Positions 1-9,383 of a DNA stretch of 64,000 bases are shown here, piece by piece. Location of the stretch: assembly GCA_021773835.1 (NCBI GenBank), contig JAJFJQ010000025.1, positions 62,001 through 126,000 of the forward strand. Direction: 5' to 3'. Both the position numbers and the translations under genes were made by a program. This DNA comes from Gammaproteobacteria bacterium. GTDB taxonomy: Bacteria > Pseudomonadota > Gammaproteobacteria > Ga0077536. Position 1 is the first letter of the stretch. Each line of letters opens with the position of its first letter. Under the pieces are notes generated by a model. That model ran no database searches. It was given only the letters and a program-made list of their open reading frames with translations, and was not told the origin of the DNA.

Positions 1-8
1 GACCGGCA

Positions 9-1646
9 ATGCCTTTGTCGAAGGCACAAAAGTTGCGCCAGCTCATCGAATCCAAAGGGCTCGAGTTCATCCTCGAGGCGCACAATGGCATCAGTGCACG
101 GATCGCCGAGGAAGCGGGATTCAAGGGCATCTGGGCCAGCGGATTGGCACTATCGGCTCAATTTGGTGTGCGCGACAACAACGAGGCTAGTTGGACGCAG
201 GTCGTTGATATGCTGGAGTTCATGTCGGATACCACCTCGATTCCGATCCTGCTTGACGGGGATACTGGCTACGGCAACTTCAACAACATGCGTCGCCTCG
301 TGCGCAAGCTCGAACAACGCCAGGTCGCTGGCGTGTGTATCGAGGATAAGGTCTTTCCCAAGACCAATAGTTTTATCGGCGGTGAACGACAGCCACTGGC
401 TGACGCGGACGAATTCTGCGGCAAGATCGCAGCCGGCAAAGACAGCCAAAGCGACGATGATTTTTGCATCGTCGCGCGGGTCGAGGCGCTGATCGCAGGA
501 TGGGATATTCGTGAAGCGCTGCGCCGTGCCGAGGCCTACCGTCACGCCGGCGCAGATGCGATATTGATCCACAGCAAGCTATCGCGGCCCGATCAAATCC
601 TTGAATTCGCCACAGAATGGGCGAACCGCGCACCGTTGGTCATCGTCCCGACGAAATACTACAGCACGCCTGTCGAAGTATTTCGCAAAGCCGAGATCAG
701 TCTTGTCATTTGGGCAAACCATATGATCCGCAGCGCCGTTAATACCATGCAAAAAACGGCGTCATTGATTTTCGAGTCGGAAGGGTTGATCGACATCGAG
801 GACCGTATTGCAAGTGTCGATGAAATTTTTCGCTTACAGGGTGCAGACGAGTTGGCCGACGCGGAACGACGCTATTTTTCGAGTTATCAACCGGACACGA
901 AAGCGCTGATCCTCGCTGCCGCGCGCGGAGACGATCTGGGTGGTCTCACCGAACAACGACCGAAAGCGATGGTACCCGTTGGAGGGATCCCCTTACTACG
1001 TCGTTTGGTGGACAAATGTAAGAAACGGGCAATCGACGACATCACCGTCGTCGCTGGTTACAAGGCCGCCAGCATCGACGTTAGCGGTATTAATATCATC
1101 GTAAACGAGCAGCATGCCTCGACTGGCGAGCTGGCATCGCTGGCATGCGCGCTCGACACATTCACCGACGATATGGTCGTGATGTATGGCGATTTATTAT
1201 TTCGCAGCTACATCTTGCGTGATTTGATCGAGAGCGACGCCTGCCTGAGCGTGGTTGTAGATTCCGCGATCGACGGGAATACCCACGTCGGTACGCAAGA
1301 CTTTGCCTATTGCAGCGAATCAGACGACCGATCCATGTGGGGTCAGGCGGTGACGTTGCGACGGATCGCAACCGACCTCCCGAGCCCAGAAGAAAAACAG
1401 CCGGACGGTCGATGGATCGGAATGATTCGTGTTAAGGGTGAAGGCCGGCGATGGTTGGTCGATGCGATCGAGGCTTTGCGTGGATCGGAAGACTTCAACA
1501 CGCTGGCGATCCCCGACCTGATCAACTTTATGCTCGAAAGCGACCGCGACATTCGCGTTTGGTATATCCACGGCCATTGGTTGGACGTAAATTCACTGGC
1601 TGATTTAGAGCGCGCGGGCGATTTCACCGCGGGACAAGACTCCTAG
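9..1646 (+). CDS. aepX: PEP phosphomutase fused to an AEP-type nucleotidyltransferase
   Basis: This is a two-domain enzyme of phosphonate biosynthesis. Residues about 1-290 are phosphoenolpyruvate phosphomutase, which rearranges PEP to phosphonopyruvate. The metal-site segment DGDTGYGN (83-90) and the catalytic [10 protein letters not shown] loop (112-121) are intact. Residues about 298-540 are a nucleotidyltransferase ([10 protein letters not shown], then PKAMVPVGG). Such fusions are known for 2-aminoethylphosphonate cytidylyltransferases (PntC), so CMP-AEP is the probable product (inference). The usual GxGxR nucleotide loop is altered to ARGDD, which may change substrate or activity. The start at 9 gives the typical family N-terminus, so the gene looks complete. 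It lies 20 bp ahead of the decarboxylase gene. Transferases that would use CMP-AEP are not downstream and may lie before the window. Confidence 0.9.
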   Translation: MPLSKAQKLRQLIESKGLEFILEAHNGISARIAEEAGFKGIWASGLALSAQFGVRDNNEASWTQVVDMLEFMSDTTSIPILLDGDTGYGNFNNMRRLVRKLEQRQVAGVCIEDKVFPKTNSFIGGERQPLADADEFCGKIAAGKDSQSDDDFCIVARVEALIAGWDIREALRRAEAYRHAGADAILIHSKLSRPDQILEFATEWANRAPLVIVPTKYYSTPVEVFRKAEISLVIWANHMIRSAVNTMQKTASLIFESEGLIDIEDRIASVDEIFRLQGADELADAERRYFSSYQPDTKALILAAARGDDLGGLTEQRPKAMVPVGGIPLLRRLVDKCKKRAIDDITVVAGYKAASIDVSGINIIVNEQHASTGELASLACALDTFTDDMVVMYGDLLFRSYILRDLIESDACLSVVVDSAIDGNTHVGTQDFAYCSESDDRSMWGQAVTLRRIATDLPSPEEKQPDGRWIGMIRVKGEGRRWLVDAIEALRGSEDFNTLAIPDLINFMLESDRDIRVWYIHGHWLDVNSLADLERAGDFTAGQDS

Positions 1647-1666
1647 GGCCTAGACTTCGTCGAACG

Positions 1667-2821
1667 ATGCTAGAAGCAAAAGAATTTCTAGACCCGGCTC
1701 GAGCGATGGGCTTCGATTGGTACGCTGGAGTACCGTGTTCTTTTCTTACCCCATTTATCAACTACGTGATCGATGATCCTGCGCTGACCTACGTCGGGGC
1801 GGCGAACGAGGGCGATGCCGTCGCAGCGGCGGCGGGCGCCGGAATTGGCGGCCACCGTGGCGTCGCAATGATGCAGAATTCCGGCCTTGGTAACGCTGTC
1901 AGCCCGCTTACCTCGCTAGCCTATGTGTTTCGGATCCCACTGCTGATCATTTGCACCCACCGGGGGGCACCGGGCGTTAAAGACGAACCACAACATGAAT
2001 TGATGGGACAGATAACCGGGGCCTTATTCGATACGATGTCGATCCCTTGGGAGGTGTTTCCCAGTAAAAACGTCGATGTACAGCCGAAACTCGATCGAGT
2101 CGTTGAATATTTCGAACGGGAACAACGGCCCTACGCGCTATTGATGGAAAAAGGTACGGTCGCGCCGCACACACTAAGCCCGTCGTCGTTCACCCCGCAT
2201 GATCATGGCATCGTGGTCGGCGAAGCGTTTACACGTGGAGACTCCGAGCAATGGCCGAGCCGCGCTGCGGCATTGGCCCGGGTCGTCGAGGCGACAACGG
2301 AATCCGATTCCGTTGTTATCGCCACCACCGGCTTTACCGGTCGCGAACTCTACGCGCAAGCAGACCGACCCAACCATCTATATATGGTTGGGTCCATGGG
2401 CTGCGCGTCAAGCCTTGGACTTGGGCTTGCACTGTCGCGGCCCGATCGACACATTGTTGTCATCGATGGCGACGGCGCCGCATTGATGCGTATGGGCAAT
2501 ATGGCGACGCTAGGTACCTATGCGCCGAACAACCTAACTCACATTTTGCTCGACAACGAAGTGCATGATTCGACTGGCGCCCAGGCGACCGTTGCCGCCG
2601 GCATTGATTTCGCGGCAATCGCGGCGGCCTGCGGATATGCACATGTCGTGCGCGCAATCGATGCGACGAGCATCACCGACCTCCTACAATCTGATCGAAG
2701 TCGCGGCGCACGATTTCTGCACCTTAAAATTCGCGGCGGCACAATAGACAATTTGCCGCGCCCATCAATCTCACCCGCCTCCGTATTGGCACGCCTTACC
2801 ACTTGCTTAGAACAATCGTGA
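1667..2821 (+). CDS. ppd: Phosphonopyruvate decarboxylase
   Basis: This thiamine-diphosphate enzyme decarboxylates phosphonopyruvate to phosphonoacetaldehyde, the irreversible step that pulls the unfavourable PEP mutase reaction forward. The protein has 384 residues, the usual length. The N-terminal pyrimidine-binding half contains GVPCSFLTPFINYV (21-34) and the ANEGD segment with the catalytic glutamate. The C-terminal half contains the TPP/Mg motif GDGDGAALMRMGN (about 265-278), closing with the DNEVHDSTGAQ stretch typical of this subfamily. It sits between PEP mutase and the AEP transaminase and overlaps the latter by 4 bp (GTGA), so the three genes form one translationally coupled operon. 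Sulfopyruvate decarboxylase is a related family, but the neighbours decide in favour of phosphonopyruvate. Confidence 0.93.
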   Translation: MLEAKEFLDPARAMGFDWYAGVPCSFLTPFINYVIDDPALTYVGAANEGDAVAAAAGAGIGGHRGVAMMQNSGLGNAVSPLTSLAYVFRIPLLIICTHRGAPGVKDEPQHELMGQITGALFDTMSIPWEVFPSKNVDVQPKLDRVVEYFEREQRPYALLMEKGTVAPHTLSPSSFTPHDHGIVVGEAFTRGDSEQWPSRAAALARVVEATTESDSVVIATTGFTGRELYAQADRPNHLYMVGSMGCASSLGLGLALSRPDRHIVVIDGDGAALMRMGNMATLGTYAPNNLTHILLDNEVHDSTGAQATVAAGIDFAAIAAACGYAHVVRAIDATSITDLLQSDRSRGARFLHLKIRGGTIDNLPRPSISPASVLARLTTCLEQS

Positions 2822-3894
2822 AAACAATATTACTGAACCCAGGACCAGTCACCTTGAGTACTAGAGTCCGCCAAGCGATGCTGGGTGATGATATGTGTCA
2901 TCGCGAGGTGGAATTTGCGGATTTGCAAAGCAACGTTCGAAATAAGGTATTAGCTGTCTACGCGCTCGATCCGAGCGTCTGGGCAACGGCACTGATGACG
3001 GGCTCCGGCACGGCCGCTGTCGAGGCAATGATCACAAGCTTGGTTCCGTCCGACGGTAAGCTGTTGATCGTGGAAAATGGTGTTTATGGTGAACGTATCA
3101 GCCGCATCGCCGATCGATACGCGATTGCGAACGCGAAGCTGACCAATGCCTGGCAAGACCCTATCGATTTCGACGCGCTCCGTCACGCGCTGGAATCTGA
3201 CCCGGGCATCACCCATCTCGCAGTCGTTCACCACGAAACCACCACCGGACGCCTGAACAATTTGGCACCGCTGGCGGACATTTGTCGTCAACATGGCGTC
3301 TCAATCTTGCTCGACGCCGTAAGTAGCTTCGGCGCTGAAGCGATCGACTTTCAACAATGGCCAATCGTTGGATGCGCGGCGACGGCCAACAAATGCTTGC
3401 ATGGTGTTCCGGGCACTTGTTTCGTCGTTGTCGACCGTCAGGCACTCACCGCCGGCTCGGCGCGGAATCTCTATCTCGATCTCGGTGCCTACGTAACCGC
3501 CCAAGATCAAAATGGCACGCCGTTCACTCAATCGATACAAACATTTTATGCGCTCGATGAAGCCTTAGACGAACTGGTCGATGCCGGCGGGGTCGAAGAA
3601 CGTCGGAATCTGTACGAGCGCCGAATGCGCCAAATTCGCAAGCTATTGCGCGAATTAAATATCGTACCTTTGCTCAACGACGAGGATTGTTCGTGCGTAC
3701 TCCACGCCTATGAAATTCCCGAATTCACAAACTACCAACAACTGCACGACGAATTGAAGACGGCGGGTTTTGTCATTTATGCCGGCCAGGGAAACTACGC
3801 ATCATCGATATTTCGAATTTCGATGATGGGCGAAATTTCGGACTCAGATATCAAGCGCCTCAGAAACGCGTTGACCAAGGCGTTGACGGGATAA
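2818..3894 (+). CDS. phnW: 2-aminoethylphosphonate--pyruvate transaminase
   Basis: This PLP-dependent class V aminotransferase interconverts AEP plus pyruvate with phosphonoacetaldehyde plus alanine. In this operon it probably works in the biosynthetic direction. The N-terminus reads KTILLNPGPVTLS, the family hallmark. MCHREVEF follows, and the PLP lysine lies in ANKCLHG (K192). I start at GTG 2818 because it gives a 4-bp GTGA overlap with the decarboxylase stop and the canonical N-terminus. A TTG at 2803 would add five residues. The length of 358 residues is normal. There are no catabolic phosphonatase (phnX) genes nearby, which supports synthesis rather than degradation. The 3' end faces dxs across a palindrome. 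Confidence 0.93.
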   Translation: MKTILLNPGPVTLSTRVRQAMLGDDMCHREVEFADLQSNVRNKVLAVYALDPSVWATALMTGSGTAAVEAMITSLVPSDGKLLIVENGVYGERISRIADRYAIANAKLTNAWQDPIDFDALRHALESDPGITHLAVVHHETTTGRLNNLAPLADICRQHGVSILLDAVSSFGAEAIDFQQWPIVGCAATANKCLHGVPGTCFVVVDRQALTAGSARNLYLDLGAYVTAQDQNGTPFTQSIQTFYALDEALDELVDAGGVEERRNLYERRMRQIRKLLRELNIVPLLNDEDCSCVLHAYEIPEFTNYQQLHDELKTAGFVIYAGQGNYASSIFRISMMGEISDSDIKRLRNALTKALTG

Positions 3895-3913
3895 CTCGAT
3901 TTCTCCAGTCGTC

Positions 3914-3933
3914 ATCCCGGCGAGCGCCGGGAT
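3914..3933. repeat. Short palindromic (REP-like) hairpin between phnW and dxs
   Basis: A perfect 9-bp inverted repeat, ATCCCGGCG and CGCCGGGAT separated by AG, lies 20 bp after the phnW stop and between two convergent genes. The flanking context gtc...cca resembles the dispersed intergenic palindromes found in many proteobacteria. It could also act as a bidirectional transcription stop, although no T-run follows. Only one copy was noticed in this window. Confidence 0.5.
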
Positions 3934-4037
3934 CCACGCGGCAATCAGATCATCGATGCGCCACGAATGTGCCGTCTGGAGTCTGCGTAGGAACAAGCGA
4001 ATCAGTTATCGCCAACACGACAGGCACGGACGATTAA

Positions 4038-5936
4038 TCAAGCAGTCTTAGCTGCCTCACTCGTGGCTGTTTTCTCACTGTACGATCGAATTGACGCCTC
4101 GATGTGCTCGCTTGTCAGACCGGCGTCGGCCAACATGTCGTCACGCGAACCATGTTGCAGTAGCCTGTCCGGCAAACCGATATTGACGATCAATTGCGCG
4201 ATTCCGCGCGTCGCTAAGAGCTCATTAACCGCGCTGCCCGCGCCACCTGCAATCACGTTCTCATCGACCGTGACCAACAGATCATGAGACTCGGCCATCT
4301 CGACGATTAAGTCCTCATCCAACGGCTTTATAAAACGCATATTGACTAGGGTCGCATCCAGACTTTCAGCAACGGCTTCCGACGGCGCGACCATCGTCCC
4401 AAACGCAAGGATCGCGATACCGTGTCCGCGCCTTCGCACCTCGGCCTTGCCGATTGGCAGCGCGCTCATCTGTTCCTCGATAGCGGTCCCAGGTCCACCA
4501 CCACGGGGATAGCGGACAGCCGCCGGTCCGTCGTGCTTGAACCCGGTGTATAGCATCTGTCGGCACTCATTCTCGTCTGCCGGTGCCATCAACACAATAT
4601 TCGGAAGACAACGAAGAAAACTATTGTCATAGCTGCCGTTGTGCGTCGGTCCGTCCGCACCAACGACCCCCGCGCGATCGAGCGCGAACAATACCGGCAA
4701 ATTTTGCGTTACCACATCGTGAACGAGTTGATCGTAGCCGCGTTGCAAAAAAGTCGAATAAATTGCAACAACCGGTTTAAGACCGTCGCAGGCCATCCCT
4801 GCCGCGACCGTGACGCTGTGTTGCTCTGCAATTGCGACATCGAAATAGCGATCAGGGTATTCCTGCTCAAACCTTACCAAGCCCGATCCTTCTCGCATCG
4901 CTGGCGTGATGGCAACCAGGCGCGGATCCACGCGCGCCATATCGCACAACCAATCGCCAAAAATTTTGCTATAACTAGGTTTTGCTGCGGTCGGACTTGG
5001 CTTTGGGACTATGCCGACACTCGGATCAAAGGGTGTAACGCCGTGGTACTTGACGGGATCCTCCTCGGCCGGCGCGTAGCCCTTACCTTTCTTAGTAATG
5101 ATGTGAAGAAATTGTGGACCCTCTAAAGCTTGAACATTGCGTAAGGTGTTGATCACGGTGTGGAGATCGTGTCCATCGATCGGGCCAACATAGTTAAATC
5201 CGAATTCTTCGAACAAGGTTCCAGGTACGATGAAACCCTTCACGTGCTCTTCTGCCCGGCGCGCCAATTCCCACGCATTCGGTACTTGGGACAGTACCTT
5301 CTTACTCCCTTCGCGCACCGTGGTGTAGAGCTTGCCGGAAATCAATTGTGCGAAACGATTGGACAAGGCGCCAACGTTTGGCGAAATCGACATGTTGTTG
5401 TCGTTAAGTATCACTAAGACGTTAGCACCGGTATCGCCGGCATGGTTGAGTGCCTCGAACGCCATACCAGCAGTGAGCCCGCCGTCACCAATAACCGCAA
5501 TTGCACGGCGCGGCTCGCCCGTTGTTTTTGCGGCAAGCGCCATGCCCAACGCGGCGCTAATCGAGGTGCTGGAATGTCCCACACCGAAGGTGTCATACAC
5601 ACTTTCGTCACGTTTGGGGAATGGTGCAACACCGTCCTTTTGCCGCACGGTATGCATGCGATCACGGCGTCCAGTAAGAATTTTGTGCGGATAGGCCTGA
5701 TGGCCAACGTCCCAAACGATACGATCTTCTGGCGTGTTATACAGATAGTGCAGGGCGACTGTGAGCTCGACGGTGCCTAGTCCAGCGGCAAAATGTCCAC
5801 CGCTTTGGCTGACGGAGGCGAGCAAAAACTCACGTAATTCACTCGCCACCTGCTCCAATGACGACTCCGGCAACTGCCGTAAATCCTCAGGAGAGTTAAT
5901 GTTGTCGAGTAGCGGGAAATTCAATTTTGGGTTCAT
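4038..5936 (-). CDS. dxs: 1-deoxy-D-xylulose-5-phosphate synthase
   Basis: This enzyme condenses pyruvate and glyceraldehyde-3-phosphate to DXP, the entry step of the MEP isoprenoid pathway. The TPP motif GDGG (150-153 from the chosen start) is followed by NDNN (178-181). The transketolase-like [15 protein letters not shown] segment is present in the second half. The length of 632 residues is standard. I start at ATG 5936 ([10 protein letters not shown]); an in-frame TTG at 5966 would add ten residues. The gene stands alone, without the common xseB-ispA partners, and is divergent from hpnH. This fits supply of isoprenoid precursors for squalene and hopanoids, though DXS also feeds quinones and undecaprenol. 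Confidence 0.96.
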   Translation of the reverse strand: MNPKLNFPLLDNINSPEDLRQLPESSLEQVASELREFLLASVSQSGGHFAAGLGTVELTVALHYLYNTPEDRIVWDVGHQAYPHKILTGRRDRMHTVRQKDGVAPFPKRDESVYDTFGVGHSSTSISAALGMALAAKTTGEPRRAIAVIGDGGLTAGMAFEALNHAGDTGANVLVILNDNNMSISPNVGALSNRFAQLISGKLYTTVREGSKKVLSQVPNAWELARRAEEHVKGFIVPGTLFEEFGFNYVGPIDGHDLHTVINTLRNVQALEGPQFLHIITKKGKGYAPAEEDPVKYHGVTPFDPSVGIVPKPSPTAAKPSYSKIFGDWLCDMARVDPRLVAITPAMREGSGLVRFEQEYPDRYFDVAIAEQHSVTVAAGMACDGLKPVVAIYSTFLQRGYDQLVHDVVTQNLPVLFALDRAGVVGADGPTHNGSYDNSFLRCLPNIVLMAPADENECRQMLYTGFKHDGPAAVRYPRGGGPGTAIEEQMSALPIGKAEVRRRGHGIAILAFGTMVAPSEAVAESLDATLVNMRFIKPLDEDLIVEMAESHDLLVTVDENVIAGGAGSAVNELLATRGIAQLIVNIGLPDRLLQHGSRDDMLADAGLTSEHIEASIRSYSEKTATSEAAKTA

Positions 5937-6313
5937 TTTCAAGGCAATTTTCGGCGCCGATCGCAAGCGATTAAAGGTGCCGCATTATCCTTCATTAAGC
6001 ACGCTATCGCTAGCCAGCAGCGCTACCGACACCGGCAAGATCTATTTCTTCCTACTTCGCTAGGATGCGGATCGTCGGCGTCGCGATCGAAAGCCGGTGG
6101 GCTGTGTGGCGGGGACGACCACCCACAAGAAGCGGCGAATGACGACCATAATGCTAGACTAAAGTCGGGGAAGCCATTGCTGCTTCCGCCCACAATGCCA
6201 CATACCAGGGCTGTACTTTATATGGCCATTCCAGTATCTTAGCGGCCCAGTCGGGTAGCAGCCGCAATTACCTGAAAGTCAACAAATTTTCCAAGCAAAC
6301 ACAGAGGCAAATC
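5937..6313. other. Divergent intergenic region between dxs and hpnH
   Basis: A 377-bp region without a convincing gene. On the minus strand a GATAAT box (5984-5989) lies 17 bp from a weak TAGCGA -35 (6007-6012), a possible dxs promoter. A 6-bp stem, GGAAGC/GCTTCC with a 7-nt loop, lies at 6169-6187. The hpnH start is preceded by AGAGG, a usable ribosome binding site. No clear promoter for hpnH was recognised. Confidence 0.35.
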
Positions 6314-7447
6314 ATGGGCGTACCTTTGATTCAGCAATACCGTGTCGGACGATACATCCTCGACAAAAAAATCAAAGGCGTGAAGCGCTACCCGCTAGTG
6401 TTGATGCTTGAGCCATTGTTCCGTTGCAACCTAGCGTGTGCCGGATGCGGAAAAATTGACTACCCAGAAGAGATTCTGGACAAGCGCTTGAGCAAAGAGG
6501 ACTGCCTCGCCGCGGTCGATGAATGTGGCGCACCGATTGTGTCGATCGCCGGCGGTGAGCCCCTCATCCATAAGGAAATGCCGGAGATCGTACAGGGCTA
6601 TATCGAGCGCAAAAAGTTTGTCTACCTGTGCACCAACGCGCTACTGCTGGAACGTAAGATGGACAGCTATTCGCCATCGCCATACCTAACATTTTCGATC
6701 CATCTCGACGGTAATAAAGATCGGCATGATTCTTCAGTGTGCCGCACCGGCGTGTATGAGAAATGCACCGAGGTGATTACCAAAGCACTTGGTCGTGGCT
6801 TTCGTGTAACAGTCAATTGCACCCTGTTTCAAGGCGAGTCTCCCGAAGAAGTTGCTGACTTCATGGACACAATGATGAAGCTTGGCGTCGAGGGCGTAAC
6901 GATTTCACCCGGCTACAACTACGAACGCGCACCGCGCCAGGACGTCTTTCTCAAACGCACCGGCAGCCGTCAATTGTTCCGCGACATTTTCAAGCTCGGT
7001 CGCGGGCGCAAATGGCGATTCAACCAATCGTCGTTGTACCTTGATTTCCTTGCCGGTAACCAGACCTACCATTGCACGCCATGGGGCAACCCCACGCGTA
7101 ACGTTTTCGGATGGCAAAAACCCTGCTACTTGCTCGTGGGAGAAGGTTACACCACGAGCTTCAAGAAATTGCTTGAAGAAACTGAATGGGACAAATACGG
7201 CACTGGCGTCAACCCTAAATGCGCCGATTGCATGGTCCACAGCGGCTATGAAGCGACCGCAGTCAACGACACCCTCGCCAGACCGTGGAAAGCATTGTCC
7301 GTGTTTCTACGCGGACCACGCACAAGCGGCCCGATGGCCCCGGAAGTACCATTCCACTACGACGACGATATTCCGGTAAAACCGTTGCTGGTCTCAAGTT
7401 CAGATTCAGAAACCGCGAAGACTGACTCGGAAAAACAAGTTGCGTAG
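6314..7447 (+). CDS. hpnH: Adenosyl-hopane synthase, radical SAM protein HpnH
   Basis: HpnH adds the 5'-deoxyadenosyl group of SAM to diploptene to give adenosylhopane, the first step toward side-chain-extended (C35) hopanoids. The radical-SAM cluster motif is CNLACAGC (C38, C42, C45), preceded by LMLEPLFR. It is followed by SIAGGEPL, the usual GGEP SAM-contact motif. A C-terminal cysteine group (CTPW, CYLL, CADC) is also present. The N-terminus MGVPLIQQYRVGRYI and the length of 377 residues match the family. The start is supported by AGAGG upstream. hpnB follows after 53 bp. The squalene-hopene cyclase gene is not in the window, so the pathway must continue elsewhere. Confidence 0.95.
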   Translation: MGVPLIQQYRVGRYILDKKIKGVKRYPLVLMLEPLFRCNLACAGCGKIDYPEEILDKRLSKEDCLAAVDECGAPIVSIAGGEPLIHKEMPEIVQGYIERKKFVYLCTNALLLERKMDSYSPSPYLTFSIHLDGNKDRHDSSVCRTGVYEKCTEVITKALGRGFRVTVNCTLFQGESPEEVADFMDTMMKLGVEGVTISPGYNYERAPRQDVFLKRTGSRQLFRDIFKLGRGRKWRFNQSSLYLDFLAGNQTYHCTPWGNPTRNVFGWQKPCYLLVGEGYTTSFKKLLEETEWDKYGTGVNPKCADCMVHSGYEATAVNDTLARPWKALSVFLRGPRTSGPMAPEVPFHYDDDIPVKPLLVSSSDSETAKTDSEKQVA

Positions 7448-7500
7448 CTAAAGCTAGCCCGCATCCACAATCCTTCTCTGCAGCGCAGTCGAGGCCCGAC

Positions 7501-8634
7501 ATGTTCAACTGGTTGATCGCGATCTCGGCATTTTTTTGGATCGCATTGCTACTACTACCATGGCGGCCTTGGAGCACCCGCGAACGCCTCCGGATCAATG
7601 ATCCTCACACCGATAGAGAACTCGCTGATATCACCGTGCTTATTCCCGCACGCAACGAAGCGGCGTGTATTGCCGATACACTGCAGAAACTTGATCAGCA
7701 AGGAACGTTCGCCCGTATCGTTGTTATCGACGATCAAAGCGACGACGGTACCGGCGAGATTGTACGCGCGACGGCAATCCCGGGTCTCACCGTCATCACC
7801 GGAAGCGCGCCGCCGGAAGGCTGGAGTGGCAAACTTTGGGCGCTGCAACAAGGCCTGCAGTATTGCGAGTCGGATTATGTACTGCTGCTCGATGCCGATA
7901 TTGGCTTGCAACCTGGCGCCGTGTCCGCGCTGCTAAGTCATATGGAAACCAACAGGCTCGATATGGCCTCGGTGATGGCCAACCTACACATGCAACGGTT
8001 CTGGGAAAAATTGCTTCTCCCCCCCTTCGTTTACTTCTTTAAGCTCATTTATCCCTTCGCCTTAGCGAGTTCACCGGGATCACGCGTTGCGGCCGCAGCC
8101 GGCGGATGCGCCTTACTGCGCTTTGAGAAATTGAACGCGATTGGCGGCTTCGCTGCGTTGAAAGGCGCCATCATTGACGACTGCACCTTGGCCCGTTTAA
8201 TCAAAGAATCGTCCGGCCGTATTTGGATCGGATTGTCCAACGACGCCCGTGCTCTTCGCCCTTATCAAAATCTTTCTAACATATGGAACATGGTCGCGCG
8301 CACCGCGTATACGCAACTCCGCTACTCACGCGCCTTGCTTATTGGTTGCACCGTATTGATGGTTTTATGTTACGTCGTACCCATCGTCGCGCTTTTTTCG
8401 GATTCTAATAACGCCCAGCTGCTCGGTGCTACCGCGCTCACGGTGATGTTGGGGTCTTATCTTCCAACAGTGCGCTTTTATGGACTCCCAGCCTATTGGG
8501 TCGTGACCTTACCGGCAGCGGCGCTAATGTTTCTTGCGATGACCTGGACCTCGGCGATCCGCTACGCGCGCGGCGAACGTTCACGCTGGAAAAATCGCTC
8601 GTATCCGAGTACCCAAACGAATATGGGTAAATGA
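7501..8634 (+). CDS. hpnB: Hopanoid-associated glycosyltransferase HpnB
   Basis: This is a family-2 glycosyltransferase of the HpnB type, encoded beside hpnH as in many hopanoid clusters. Residues 3-20 form a membrane anchor. The catalytic domain begins at VLIPARNEAACI (46-57), with VIDDQSDDGT (75-84) and the DAD motif LLLDADI (128-134). The C-terminal third has several hydrophobic segments, consistent with an inner-membrane enzyme. The exact acceptor is not settled for the family; a role in hopanoid side-chain or lipid modification is inferred from context. The length of 377 residues is ordinary. It is followed after about 57 bp by hpnM. Confidence 0.9.
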   Translation: MFNWLIAISAFFWIALLLLPWRPWSTRERLRINDPHTDRELADITVLIPARNEAACIADTLQKLDQQGTFARIVVIDDQSDDGTGEIVRATAIPGLTVITGSAPPEGWSGKLWALQQGLQYCESDYVLLLDADIGLQPGAVSALLSHMETNRLDMASVMANLHMQRFWEKLLLPPFVYFFKLIYPFALASSPGSRVAAAAGGCALLRFEKLNAIGGFAALKGAIIDDCTLARLIKESSGRIWIGLSNDARALRPYQNLSNIWNMVARTAYTQLRYSRALLIGCTVLMVLCYVVPIVALFSDSNNAQLLGATALTVMLGSYLPTVRFYGLPAYWVVTLPAAALMFLAMTWTSAIRYARGERSRWKNRSYPSTQTNMGK

Positions 8635-8691
8635 ACTTTTTGCATGCCGAAAACTCGATCCATAACCGATAAGACAAGGTTGTACCCAGCA

Positions 8692-9300
8692 ATGACGAGA
8701 ACGAGTGTCTACACGGCAATCGCAGCATTAGTGATGTACTGCCAGTTTGCGAGCGGCGCAGAAAATCTCGAAGCCAGTAAAACCGTGGTGGAGAAATTCC
8801 ACGCAAACCTCCTGGAAGTCATGACTAAGGCGGATAGCTTAGGCTTCAGCGGCCGCGTCGATGCCCTGGATCCGGTGTTGGCTGAAACCTTCGATTTCCA
8901 CACGATCGCGCGCATCGTGACCGGAAAACATTGGAAAACGCTGGATGACGACCAACGTGCTGAGTTCATTGACGTATTCGAGGCGCTTAGCGCGGCGACC
9001 TATGCGTCGAATTTCGACGGCTTCTCGGGAGAGGTCTTCGAAACACTTGGCGCCGAAGAAAAACGCGGCAATATCCTGGTTAAGACGGTGATCGTGCGGG
9101 AAGACGATGATCCCGTTACGCTGGACTATGTTTTGCGGGATAACGACGGAATGTGGCGAATTGTTAACGTTATTGCCAATGGCGTGTCGGATTTATCACT
9201 TAAGCGCGCGGACTATACTGCCGTTATCAAAAGTGAGGGATTTAACTCACTTGTAACCAAATTAAGTGGTAAAATCACGGGTTATAAAATAAGCAATTAG
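8692..9300 (+). CDS. hpnM: HpnM/MlaC-like periplasmic phospholipid-binding protein
   Basis: This is a secreted protein of the MlaC/Ttg2D (toluene tolerance) family in the hopanoid-linked HpnM branch. From the chosen ATG it begins with a signal peptide (TSVYTAIAALVMYCQFASGA). The family helices and the LDYVLRDNDGMWRIVNVIANGVS region follow, the last being the most conserved part of MlaC-like folds. MlaC proteins shuttle phospholipid between the inner-membrane MCE transporter and outer-membrane MlaA. The next gene encodes MlaA, but no MCE genes are adjacent here; an MCE set without its own MlaC lies at 44.7-48.3 kb. An upstream in-frame ATG at 8644 would add 16 polar residues before the signal peptide and is less likely. 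Confidence 0.85.
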   Translation: MTRTSVYTAIAALVMYCQFASGAENLEASKTVVEKFHANLLEVMTKADSLGFSGRVDALDPVLAETFDFHTIARIVTGKHWKTLDDDQRAEFIDVFEALSAATYASNFDGFSGEVFETLGAEEKRGNILVKTVIVREDDDPVTLDYVLRDNDGMWRIVNVIANGVSDLSLKRADYTAVIKSEGFNSLVTKLSGKITGYKISN

Positions 9301-9383
9301 TTAGTGCGGAACTCCACGACGGTTTTCGTGGCAGAATAACAACAGAATTAACGCTGATTCACCTACTCACTGGGATAGTTCAA

